This document shows, piece after piece, positions 7,079 to 14,044 of a stretch of 14,044 bases of DNA. The notes below the pieces were generated by a model that worked only from the letters and a program-made list of their open reading frames with translations, ran no database searches and had not been told where the DNA came from. Source of the DNA: an uncultured Coriobacteriaceae bacterium (GTDB lineage Bacteria > Actinomycetota > Coriobacteriia > Coriobacteriales > Eggerthellaceae). Made by a program: the position numbers and the translations under genes. The stretch lies in contig CACZIP010000068.1 in the NCBI GenBank assembly GCA_902781245.1, forward strand, positions 6,721 to 20,764, given 5' to 3'. Position 1 is the first letter of the stretch; every line of letters begins with the position of its first letter.

Positions 7079-10000
7079 CTGCTAAACGGGAAACTGGTCG
7101 CGTACTCGTACTCGGGATCGCCCATCCAATCCGTCGGGGCGATTGTGATAGTTAGCTTCTTCCGAGTGTCCAGCAGACGGACTACGGATTGGGGAATCTC
7201 TGCCTCTGCCGCGCCTTCGGAAATGTCGACGCTGCCGACCACGTTACCCCCGATGGTCCTCTTGAAGTCGAGGTGGATGTCGTGCAGCGTGGGGGCGTCA
7301 AATGACAAGACATGGGTTCCATTCGGCTTAGCAAGTACCTTCCACGAGGAGAAGCCGAACCCCTCCTTGCAGGGCAGAATGTCGACGTCGGTCCATGCGG
7401 GTCTCAGGAATCCTGCGGACAGGTCATCTCCGTAGCAGACCGACAGTCGTAGTGCCCTTTCTTCCGGCGGGCTGCCTTCGGCTTGGACGAAGTCGTCGAT
7501 GTGGTCGAACACGTTGAAAGAGTGCGTGCCTGGGTGTTGGAGCTCTTTGAAGAACATGGGGAGGAAGCCCATGAGGGACACTGCCGCCCTGTTGTACCTC
7601 CAGCCGAAGGCGGTGATTTTGACATTGCCGTTGGCGGGGCCCAGCTCGAGTGCATCCGCAAGGCATACGGGCCTTCTTCTCGACAGTTCGACAAGCCGTT
7701 CGGGCAGCTTGACGTCGATTGCCGCCAATGCCAGCTTGGCGTTCGTCACCTTTCCGCTTTCGACGGATGCTATCCTGACGTTTAGGAACTCGTCCCTGAG
7801 AAGTGTCCTCACATCGTAACGGCCCCAGGCAGACACGTTGCGCTCCTCCCCTCGGGAGTTCTTCACCTCGAGAGCCAACCTTGCCTGGAATTGGTAGTCG
7901 GCAACGGCCGTTCCGAACTCGAACCCGATCGCCGTCAGCTTGAAATCCTGTATGGGAACGACGGCGAAGCGGTAGCGGAACACCACTTTGCCGCCAGCGG
8001 AACGCTGCCTTGCTTCAAGTTCGCAAAGCTCGATATGCCAATCGAAAAGGGATGATTCCGAAGGCACGAGGGCCACGCGCGCGGAGCCCATGTCGCCGTG
8101 GTCGTCCTCCCAAAGCACATGACGGGGTATCGAAATCCTTTTGCCGTCGCAGAAGCAGAGGACATCCAGATCGTTCAGCGCGGCCAGACCGTCAACGGCT
8201 TCGATGCTCACGGAGGGCAATCCTCCGTTGGTGCCAAGCCCGCACGGGGCGAAGCCGTAGAGATCTAGGCCGTCGGCTGTTTCGCCTATGATGCGTCGCT
8301 TGTCGATTTTTGCCACGTAGCGTTCCTGCCATACGGCGATTTCCTCCCGCGTGGAGAGATTGACGATCGAGCCGAAGGCGCCAGGCTCCACGTCGTAGAG
8401 GAGGATCTGTGCGTCGCCCCACGACTCCGAGGTATCGTATTCGGAGATTGCGGTCATCCCTTGGCCGGGTTCGATGCCGAAGCCGTTTTTGACAATGTAG
8501 GCGACTCGGCGAAGTCTGGTTATTCTCTCGTTCTTTCCCCTCAAACGGTACAATCCGCTCGACTCGCGTATGAACTCGAAACACTCGGGTTTGCTGCGAG
8601 TGAACGTCTGCTCTAAGGAGCCCCTGTCCTCCCACTCGCCGTTTTCGCCCATTTCCATGAGCTTGATTTCGACGTTATACCGGGCTTGCGGCTTGACGGT
8701 GATTTCTACGGAGTCGAGGATGCATTTCCCAACGCTGACATCGAACTGCTTACTCAGCATGAGCGTGCCGTCCACATAATAGTCAATGCGGTTCTTGACG
8801 AAGTGCATGGGGAATTGCTGCTTGCCCCAGCGAAGAGATACGAGCCCTTGGCTCAAGTCTAGTTGGAGTTTCGCTTCAGGAAGATAGACTATCCGGGAGC
8901 TTTCTCCTCGACGTTTCAATCCCTTTCGAACATGTGGGTCTTTACGCGTATTCGCTTGCTTCTCCCTGTTGTCGCGCAGCGCCTGCATGGCGACATCGGG
9001 TAGGCCGTAGCTCGTAAGCATCGTGAACCCAGATGCGGGCTTCTTGGCGCTCTCGACCTGCGCGGCAACGCGAAGCGACGCCTCGAAAAGGGGGGCTATG
9101 GTGAAATCGGGCGCTTTTTCCAAAATGTTTAGAACGGACTTCTTTGGTGCAAACCTGCTCTCGGGGTTTTTGATTTCCTTCAGTACGGCATGGCCGTCCA
9201 TCTCTCCGCCGAAACCGAAATTCCCCTTGGAAATCTCCTTTGCAAGGGGAAGGAGCGATTTCGCCCATAGGCTCTCCCATGAGTCGGCAGACAAGCCGCC
9301 ATGCAACAATGCCGTGTAGAAGTAGTAGTTGGTCTCTTCGTCCGCGGCGTATAGGGGCATCCGACGTCGTTCGAGTTGTTGCGCAAAAACGCGCTTGAGG
9401 TCCCCTTGTACATTGCCGTTGGTAATCCCCGCCCTCCCGAACAGGTTCCCCCACAGGTTCTCGCCGTCGTACTCTTTGCGTGCTCGATCGGCGATGTATA
9501 TGAGAAAAACGTTGCGGAGAAATCGGTCGATTAGGGAGAGGGCGTTTCGTGGATGGTTGCCGTAGTGCTCGAAAAGCGCCCGAAATGCTTCGTCGATTTC
9601 GTCGAGTTCAGTTGCGAACTCGTCGAATGCCTGATAGACCATCACATCGTCGTACTGGTCTGCGAGGCTGTCGAGCTCTACCGTCGCTCTTCTCTCGAAC
9701 TCTTGCAAGCTTTCGGAGAACGGCAAGCTTGGAAGCGAAATGGGGCCATCGTAGCTAGTGGGCTTTTGAATTGTCGTCCGAGCGACCGTGGTTGCGGGCT
9801 TCTTTGTTGGAGCTTGCTTGATGGCGCTTCGAGCTGCTCTTGTGTTCGCTGCGCTATCTGCTTTTGCCTCAGTTTTTGCTTCTGCTTTTCCCATCACGGT
9901 TTGAGCGAACTCTTCTGGGTTTTTTTCGTATCGCTTTTTGAGTTTCAATATCGCGTCTGCGTCGTCCCATTCAAAAGCCTTATCGATATCTGAATCAGGA

Positions 10001-10149
10001 AGGGAAAGGAGATCGATGATGCTTTTGAAGCCCGCTCGCAGGATTTTCCTTCGCAAGCGAACATCCCCAAGATTCAGTTCGGAGATTGGCACAGATTCCA
10101 ATGTTTGACGTCCGGTTATCTGCGGTGTATTGTCTCGTTCGCTTCTCAT
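7075..10149 (-). CDS. druH: DruH-like protein of a Druantia type III-like system, with RNAP alpha-CTD-like N-terminus
   Basis: This 1024-residue protein is first of the two-gene operon; its TGA overlaps the start of the helicase gene. Residues about 20-76 (SVPISELNLGDVRLRR then AGFKSIIDLLSLPDSD) resemble the C-terminal domain of RNA polymerase alpha, a helix-hairpin-helix DNA-binding fold. A low-complexity Ala/Lys/Thr linker follows (about 86-135, including KAEAKTEAKADS). Then comes an alpha-helical region (about 145-420) with many acidic and aromatic residues. The C-terminal 500-600 residues look beta-rich. I see no nuclease, ATPase or methyltransferase motif. Large size, lack of known domains, and tight coupling upstream of a DUF1998 helicase fit DruH of Druantia type III. 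That name rests mainly on context. The ATG at 10149 has only a weak Shine-Dalgarno, and no start codon lies between it and an upstream in-frame stop. The protein probably acts with DruE in phage defence, perhaps by binding DNA through the N-terminal domain. Confidence 0.65.
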   Translation of the reverse strand: MRSERDNTPQITGRQTLESVPISELNLGDVRLRRKILRAGFKSIIDLLSLPDSDIDKAFEWDDADAILKLKKRYEKNPEEFAQTVMGKAEAKTEAKADSAANTRAARSAIKQAPTKKPATTVARTTIQKPTSYDGPISLPSLPFSESLQEFERRATVELDSLADQYDDVMVYQAFDEFATELDEIDEAFRALFEHYGNHPRNALSLIDRFLRNVFLIYIADRARKEYDGENLWGNLFGRAGITNGNVQGDLKRVFAQQLERRRMPLYAADEETNYYFYTALLHGGLSADSWESLWAKSLLPLAKEISKGNFGFGGEMDGHAVLKEIKNPESRFAPKKSVLNILEKAPDFTIAPLFEASLRVAAQVESAKKPASGFTMLTSYGLPDVAMQALRDNREKQANTRKDPHVRKGLKRRGESSRIVYLPEAKLQLDLSQGLVSLRWGKQQFPMHFVKNRIDYYVDGTLMLSKQFDVSVGKCILDSVEITVKPQARYNVEIKLMEMGENGEWEDRGSLEQTFTRSKPECFEFIRESSGLYRLRGKNERITRLRRVAYIVKNGFGIEPGQGMTAISEYDTSESWGDAQILLYDVEPGAFGSIVNLSTREEIAVWQERYVAKIDKRRIIGETADGLDLYGFAPCGLGTNGGLPSVSIEAVDGLAALNDLDVLCFCDGKRISIPRHVLWEDDHGDMGSARVALVPSESSLFDWHIELCELEARQRSAGGKVVFRYRFAVVPIQDFKLTAIGFEFGTAVADYQFQARLALEVKNSRGEERNVSAWGRYDVRTLLRDEFLNVRIASVESGKVTNAKLALAAIDVKLPERLVELSRRRPVCLADALELGPANGNVKITAFGWRYNRAAVSLMGFLPMFFKELQHPGTHSFNVFDHIDDFVQAEGSPPEERALRLSVCYGDDLSAGFLRPAWTDVDILPCKEGFGFSSWKVLAKPNGTHVLSFDAPTLHDIHLDFKRTIGGNVVGSVDISEGAAEAEIPQSVVRLLDTRKKLTITIAPTDWMGDPEYEYATSFPFSR

Positions 10150-10260
10150 GCAACGCTCTGCTTTCTTTGCCCCGCCACGTTGACCTTCGCTCTATCGAGC
10201 ATCAATCCAAGTTCTACGCTTCTTCATTACCAAACCCTTTAACCCTTGTGTGTCCCGCTT
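10150..10260 (-). other. Gap between recombinase and DruH-like gene
   Basis: These 111 bases separate the recombinase stop from the druH-like start on the same strand. No terminator-type hairpin with a T-run is visible, so read-through from the recombinase promoter into the defence operon is possible. I could not identify a convincing promoter of its own. An 11-codon minus-strand ORF (10192-10227) with an upstream AAAGGG is present but may be chance. Confidence 0.4.
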
Positions 10261-10839
10261 CTATCCCTTGGAATGGCCATTCTTCTCATCGTTCCGCTTG
10301 CGAACGTACTTGTATAGCGTTGGTTTTGATACGCCAACCGCTTCGCATACATCCGACACGCTCATTTCTTTACTGTCGTAAAGCGCTAACATCTGCTTAA
10401 TCTTTTTCTTTTCTAGCGCTTTGCGACCACCCCGCTTTCCACGAGCTCTCGCTGCTTCAAGTCCAGCTTTCGTTCTTTCAACGATGATGTCGTGTTCGAG
10501 CTCTGATATCGCAGACATAACATGGAAGAAGAACCGTCCCATGGCAGTTGAGGTGTCAATTTGATCTGTAAGCGACACAAATTCGACGCCTTGTTCCTGG
10601 AACCGCTTTACAAGCGATTCCAGGTCCTGAACTGATCTGCTAATGCGGTCGAGCTTGTATACGATTATTACGTCGCCCTCGCGAAGTGCATCCAGCATCT
10701 TTGAGAGCTCTTCACGTTCTGTGTTTTTGCCAGAAGCGTGTTCTTGATATATGCGCTCGCAGCCTGCCTTGTTAAGTGCATCCAACTGCATGTTGAGACT
10801 TTGATCGTCGGTCGAGACTCGTGCATATCCGATTTTCAA
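10261..10839 (-). CDS. Serine site-specific recombinase (Hin/resolvase family)
   Basis: This 192-residue protein is full length for small serine recombinases. The N-terminal catalytic domain has GYARVST with Arg7 and nucleophile Ser9. KLDRISRS at 62-69 supplies the conserved arginines. The motif IDTSTAMGRFFFHVM (94-108) closely matches Hin-type invertases and related Gram-positive resolvases. The long helix E (IVERTKAGLEAARARG, 119-134) leads to a GKRGGRK linker and a C-terminal helix-turn-helix (SVSDVCEAVGVSKPTLYKYVRK, about 160-181). It makes Ser-linked double-strand cuts and rejoins DNA at short palindromic sites, producing inversion or deletion. The start is TTG at 10839, supported by a strong AAGGAGG eight bases upstream and the family-typical N-terminus. 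Two matching 26-bp palindromes lie just upstream and overlap its -10 box, suggesting autorepression. No transposase is present, so it is a solitary module or a transposon relic. Invertase versus resolvase activity cannot be decided here. Confidence 0.93.
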   Translation of the reverse strand: MKIGYARVSTDDQSLNMQLDALNKAGCERIYQEHASGKNTEREELSKMLDALREGDVIIVYKLDRISRSVQDLESLVKRFQEQGVEFVSLTDQIDTSTAMGRFFFHVMSAISELEHDIIVERTKAGLEAARARGKRGGRKALEKKKIKQMLALYDSKEMSVSDVCEAVGVSKPTLYKYVRKRNDEKNGHSKG

Positions 10840-10856
10840 GAGAAGAGCCTCCTTGA

Positions 10857-10966
10857 TAGTTAATTATACGGATGTATATTTTACTTTGAATAGTTTACCG
10901 TTATCTTTACCGTTTTTGCAATGCGACGACAGGGTTTTGGCGGCTTAGACATTAGTTAATTATACG
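10857..10966 (+). repeat. Direct repeat TAGTTAATTATACG (two copies)
   Basis: The 14-base sequence occurs identically at 10857-10870 and 10953-10966, 96 bases apart and in the same orientation. Each copy forms the left half of one recombinase-type palindrome. A shorter direct repeat, TTTACCGTT, lies between them at 10894-10902 and 10906-10914. Confidence 0.85.
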
Positions 10967-10980
10967 ATCGTTTTATGAAC
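10859..10980. other. Putative res-type recombination region for the serine recombinase
   Basis: Two 26-bp imperfect palindromes with 2-base centres frame this 122-bp stretch. Site A (10859-10884) has left half GTTAATTATACG, centre GA, right half TGTATATTTTAC. Site B (10955-10980) has the identical left half, centre AT, right half CGTTTTATGAAC. Within each site the halves match as inverted repeats at 9 of 12 positions. Between them lie further half-site-like sequences, CGTTATCTTTAC (10899-10910) and CGTTTTTGCAAT (10911-10922). The spacing, overall length and position directly upstream of the recombinase gene resemble Tn3-family res loci, with the AT-centred site farthest from the gene. Binding and crossover are inferred, not shown. 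Confidence 0.6.
10863..10890 (-). promoter_or_regulatory. Predicted promoter of the recombinase gene
   Basis: On the minus strand, TTCAAA (10890-10885, four of six to TTGACA) and a perfect TATAAT (10868-10863) are separated by 16 bases. They lie just upstream of the AAGGAGG ribosome-binding site (10855-10849) and the TTG start. The -10 box lies inside one of the recombinase-type palindromes, which fits autoregulation by the recombinase as known for Tn3-family resolvases. The transcript leader would be very short. Confidence 0.5.
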
Positions 10981-11109
10981 CGCGTCGAACCAGCACGACA
11001 ACGTCAATCCAGCCTACGGATAGGCAACTTAATATGAGGGATCATCCGCCTTATTGGCGAAGAGTCACACCTTTGCCTCGATGTATACTTAAGCAAGATT
11101 ATTGTGAGT

Positions 11110-11133
11110 GTGGCCAATTAAGAGGATGCTATG
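11110..11133 (+). promoter_or_regulatory. Start region of the DUF262 gene
   Basis: AAGAGGA lies a few bases before the ATG at 11131 and serves as the ribosome-binding site. Further upstream a TATACT (11084-11089) could be a -10 box, but no good -35 lies at the right distance, so the promoter assignment is weak. The region 10981-11130 otherwise holds only a small CGCC/GGCG hairpin (11047-11059). Confidence 0.4.
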
Positions 11134-13023
11134 GGATACACGGGAACAACGATTAAAAACGTTCTAAACATGATTGACTCCGGAGATATGATTCTTCCCG
11201 CTCTCCAAAGGAACTACGTTTGGAAAGAGGAACAGATATGCTTCCTATTCGATAGCTTGATGAAAGGTTATCCGATAGGAACATTTCTATTCTGGCGAGT
11301 AGAAGCTGACGAGCTCTCGGAGTATGTGTTTAACGAATTCGTCACCGATGTCGATTTGATTGAGAACGCATTGAGGGGCGACTGGTATCTTTCGGACGAC
11401 AACGCCGAAAGCGAAACAAAGCCCGTGCATCCAAAGCAGCAAGCATATGCGGTCCTCGACGGTCAACAGCGCATCACGTCACTACGAGTAGGGTTGCGCG
11501 GTTCTTATCGTAGTAAAGTCTCGGCTGACAGAAAAATTGACGGAGACTATCCAAAACGATATCTATACCTGAATCTACTCCATCCGATTTCGAATACAGC
11601 AGAAGATAGCTTCGACTTTCAGTTCTTAAGCAAAAGCGAGTCCGAAATACGTGATTTTGATCATTACTGGTTTAAGGTCTCAGACATCATCGATTTGGGC
11701 TTATCAAAGAACGAATTATCAAAATACGTCCGAGAGCTCAAAATCCATACAGATGCGGACCCCGTATTCGACGCTATAGATTTGCTCAATAAGCTTTATT
11801 CCGTTGTTTGGGAGGAGCAAACGCTTAGCTACTATGAAGCGGTCAACAAGGAGCTATCTGAGGTTGTTGAAATCTTTGAACGCATTAACAACAACGGAAA
11901 ACCCCTAAGCGGCACAGATCTTATTCTGTCAATCACATCGGCAAGTAACAGAGAAGATATGCAGCGACGGGTGTTCGAAGCCATCAAGCGAATCGAGAAC
12001 GCCACCGACGACACTACGGGCTTTGTCCCCGATCGTGAATTCATACTAATTGCAAGCTTGATGGCCATCGAAACCACTACAAGCCTATCAACATCGAACA
12101 AAGACAATCTGCGGCCAGAGATTATTGAACAGATTGATAAAAACTGGTCATATGTAATTGACGCAATCGAAACCGCAGCGGTGTACATCGAAAAACTTGG
12201 ATTCAAGGGAAATAAGATTGGCAAATCCTTCCTCCAGCCTATTGTTTACTACTTCTTCAAAATAAGGGGAAACAAGCAGGAAGCCATTGACGCTGATAAG
12301 TACTACCAAGATAAAAAGCCCGATGCTCAATGCGATAGAGCTAATATCATGCAGTGGATACTTCGGGCTCAGATTAAACAGATATTCGCTTACGGTATTC
12401 CATCAACGTTGCTATCCATTCGAAATGTCATGAACAAATCGATGGTCGGACCAGTTAAGAATCAGTTCCCCCTAGGAGCCCTGATACAAGCGAGCTCTGG
12501 GGAGAAATCTTTGATAATCAGCAAGGACGATATCGACGAGATTGTCGGCTGGAAATACGGCAACCCGAAAACCGAACCATTGCTCACTGCCGTGTTGAAC
12601 CCAGGTTTGTTCTCCGATTTGGTTGTTGACCACATGTGGCCCCAAGCAAAAATGAGCACTGACGCGAAGATTAAGAAGGCATTCAAAGAATGCGAGCTGG
12701 ATGCTCCCAATGTCGAATTGCTTGAATTCTATAAAAGCCACTACAACCTTATGCCGAATCTTCAAGTAATCCGAAACTATCAGAACCTTCAAAAGAATGA
12801 CGAGTTTTTCAAAAAATGGGTCGAAGACGCCTATCCTATTGAGGATGAGCGTGATATCTACCTGCAAAGCCAGGGAGTGCCGAAAGACGAAAGCCTTGAG
12901 TATGCATCTTTCGAATCTTTCTATGCCAAGCGTGAGGCGCTGCTCATTACGAAGCTAAAAGCATATTTCGACGTGGTCGATGAAGATGGTTCCGAGAACG
13001 GAATCGCTCCATCTCTCGTCTAG
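11131..13023 (+). CDS. GmrSD-type DUF262 / DUF1524 protein
   Basis: This 630-residue protein has the two-domain layout of GmrSD-like enzymes. The N-terminal DUF262 (ParB/Srx-like, NTP-using) domain shows LPALQRNYVW (22-31), FDSLMKGYPIGTFLFW (40-55), the signature VLDGQQRITSL (108-118) and FERINNNGKPLSGTDL (249-264). The C-terminal DUF1524 HNH-like nuclease shows VDHMWP (499-504, catalytic-type His501) and NLQVIRNYQNLQK (543-555). GmrSD enzymes are type IV modification-dependent restriction enzymes; relatives such as SspE and BrxU sense or restrict modified phage DNA. Here it faces a C5-cytosine methyltransferase, so it may cut foreign modified DNA or work with the methyltransferase as an unusual restriction pair. 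The ATG start has an AAGAGGA ribosome-binding sequence. GC content and codon use are visibly lower than in the left half of the window, suggesting separate acquisition. The family is confident; substrate specificity is not. Confidence 0.88.
   Translation: MGYTGTTIKNVLNMIDSGDMILPALQRNYVWKEEQICFLFDSLMKGYPIGTFLFWRVEADELSEYVFNEFVTDVDLIENALRGDWYLSDDNAESETKPVHPKQQAYAVLDGQQRITSLRVGLRGSYRSKVSADRKIDGDYPKRYLYLNLLHPISNTAEDSFDFQFLSKSESEIRDFDHYWFKVSDIIDLGLSKNELSKYVRELKIHTDADPVFDAIDLLNKLYSVVWEEQTLSYYEAVNKELSEVVEIFERINNNGKPLSGTDLILSITSASNREDMQRRVFEAIKRIENATDDTTGFVPDREFILIASLMAIETTTSLSTSNKDNLRPEIIEQIDKNWSYVIDAIETAAVYIEKLGFKGNKIGKSFLQPIVYYFFKIRGNKQEAIDADKYYQDKKPDAQCDRANIMQWILRAQIKQIFAYGIPSTLLSIRNVMNKSMVGPVKNQFPLGALIQASSGEKSLIISKDDIDEIVGWKYGNPKTEPLLTAVLNPGLFSDLVVDHMWPQAKMSTDAKIKKAFKECELDAPNVELLEFYKSHYNLMPNLQVIRNYQNLQKNDEFFKKWVEDAYPIEDERDIYLQSQGVPKDESLEYASFESFYAKREALLITKLKAYFDVVDEDGSENGIAPSLV
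13020..13023. other. Palindromic CTAG shared as stop codon by two convergent genes
   Basis: The DUF262 gene ends with TAG at 13021-13023 on the plus strand. The methyltransferase ends with TAG on the minus strand at 13022-13020. Both stops lie within the palindrome CTAG, giving a four-base tail-to-tail overlap. No intergenic space remains for a terminator, so each transcript must run antisense into the other gene or end inside it. Confidence 0.9.
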
Positions 13024-14044
13024 GAAAGACAGCGAACAATTTCTTTCCCAAGGGCATATGCGAGAAGTGGTGGAATCGCGTCGCCAATTTGTTCGTATTG
13101 ATCTTGCTCCGGATCGCTATGAAATGCCATATACGGCCCTTGGAACGCATACCAATCTGGAAAGGATTGCAGACGTGCAGCTTCCCGTGGCGTAAGGCCT
13201 CGATTTGCCGTCGGATGAATCATTTCGTCGAGACAGTGAGACGTCACAGTGAAGGAAGGCTCGTTCGGTTTAAGACGGCGATTGCGAGCTCCGTAAATCT
13301 TACGCGGGAAGAATGCAGAGGCTTCATCGTTGCGACCTTCGGCTAGAAGGCGCTCGTATGCAGTACGCATGCTCTCGCCCTGCTTGATGAGTTTAATGCG
13401 CCCGAGCATTTTGTTGGTATGGCCGGGCGCCTTATGAGCAGATAGTGAGTCTTTCCGAAAATCGAGATGCTGGGGCGGCATGGACAGGTCGCCGCGCATC
13501 CTTCTCAAGAATTGCCCACGTGTCGTGCCGTTTTCGACAGAATCTATATCAAACGTATACTTGACGCTTTCTTGTCCCATGGCTATCGAAGGGAGATCGC
13601 CCAAAGCTTCGTCGACAGTTACATAGTCGTAGTCGCAATCGGGTCCATTGGAATGCCTTGGATAGCTAAACTCAAATTCTGGGTACTTGTTGTTTAATCC
13701 GACAAGGAACAACCGCTCTCTGAGTTGCGGTACCCCATAATCGACAGCCTTCAACAGGACAACGTCTTTATCCCTTGCGGCCAGTCTATACGTGGGCAAA
13801 CCGTTGTGGGGATCACTCTCGAATTCATCGCAGATGGCCTGATACATCGCCCCCGGTTTCCCGCCGAGCTTCTTCGAAAACAGGCCTTTGACGTTCTCGA
13901 ACATAAACATCTTTGAATCAATACCGCGCGCTATGCGAAGCACGTTTTGATATAGCTGGTTTCTGTCATCCACCTCTTTGCGGTCGCCGGCCATACTGAA
14001 GCTTTCGCATGGCGCACCACCTGTCACGACGTCGACTGACTCAA
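13020..14044 (-). CDS. C5-cytosine DNA methyltransferase, N-terminus beyond the window
   Basis: The frame is open to the right edge; about 340 residues are visible and the AdoMet-binding motif I lies outside. Motif IV appears as GGAPCESFS with the catalytic Cys. Motif VI is FENVKGL, motif VIII PQLRERLFLVG (the Q-R-R pattern), motif IX RRLKPNEPSFTVTSH, and motif X is represented by GLTPREAARLQSFPDW and QIGDAIPP. The target-recognition region lies between VIII and IX and contains a Phe/Arg/Lys-rich stretch. The enzyme transfers a methyl group to C5 of cytosine in a specific site that cannot be read from the sequence. A GTG at 14027 is not a true start, because it sits immediately before motif IV. 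It converges on the DUF262 gene, sharing CTAG so that each gene's TAG stop overlaps the other. The role is either protection for a restriction partner or orphan modification. Confidence 0.92.
   Translation of the reverse strand, partial: ESVDVVTGGAPCESFSMAGDRKEVDDRNQLYQNVLRIARGIDSKMFMFENVKGLFSKKLGGKPGAMYQAICDEFESDPHNGLPTYRLAARDKDVVLLKAVDYGVPQLRERLFLVGLNNKYPEFEFSYPRHSNGPDCDYDYVTVDEALGDLPSIAMGQESVKYTFDIDSVENGTTRGQFLRRMRGDLSMPPQHLDFRKDSLSAHKAPGHTNKMLGRIKLIKQGESMRTAYERLLAEGRNDEASAFFPRKIYGARNRRLKPNEPSFTVTSHCLDEMIHPTANRGLTPREAARLQSFPDWYAFQGPYMAFHSDPEQDQYEQIGDAIPPLLAYALGKEIVRCLS

Noticed and set aside
10192..10227. 11-codon minus-strand ORF upstream of the druH-like gene, preceded by AAAGGG
   Set aside because: It could be a leader peptide, but so short an ORF is expected by chance and nothing else (attenuator structure, codon bias) supports it.

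Overview
The window looks like an accessory (defence-island type) segment of a high-GC Gram-positive chromosome or integrated element. The left part is visibly GC-rich with strongly GC-ending codons. That and the gene style suggest Actinomycetota, possibly Coriobacteriia/Eggerthellaceae; this is an inference from base composition and protein flavour only, and no rRNA or housekeeping marker is present to fix it. GC content steps down to the right: it is intermediate in the large central operon and lowest from about 10.8 kb onward, which suggests assembly from pieces of different origin.

Layout, left to right. (1) 2-1716, plus strand: a 5'-truncated protein of unknown function, translationally coupled by an ATGA overlap to a calcineurin-like metallophosphoesterase. 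(2) 1717-2280: a non-coding stretch with four perfect inverted repeats (arms of 19, 13, 9 and 12 bp). The last probably ends the central operon. (3) 2281-10149, minus strand: a two-gene operon made of a 1024-residue protein with an RNA-polymerase-alpha-CTD-like N-terminus, followed by a very large DEAH helicase ending in a DUF1998 zinc-cysteine region. This is the architecture of a Druantia type III anti-phage system (DruH + DruE). The helicase is broken in this sequence by a +1 shift near 5170, so its two lobes lie in separate frames; rejoined it would be about 1598 residues. (4) 10261-10839, minus strand: a small serine recombinase of the Hin/resolvase family. Immediately upstream are two 26-bp imperfect palindromes plus extra half-sites, spanning about 122 bp, which look like its recombination (res-type) region and overlap its predicted promoter. 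(5) 11131-13023, plus strand: a GmrSD-type DUF262-DUF1524 protein, a likely modification-dependent or modification-sensing nuclease. (6) 13020 to the right edge, minus strand: a C5-cytosine DNA methyltransferase truncated by the window. It meets the nuclease gene tail to tail, sharing a palindromic CTAG that supplies both stop codons.

Taken together, 2281-14044 reads as a defence island: a Druantia III-like system, a mobility/site-specific recombination module, and a GmrSD-like nuclease next to a cytosine methyltransferase. The most useful observations are the split helicase, the alpha-CTD-like domain on the DruH-like protein, the res-like array, and the overlapping convergent nuclease/methyltransferase pair.
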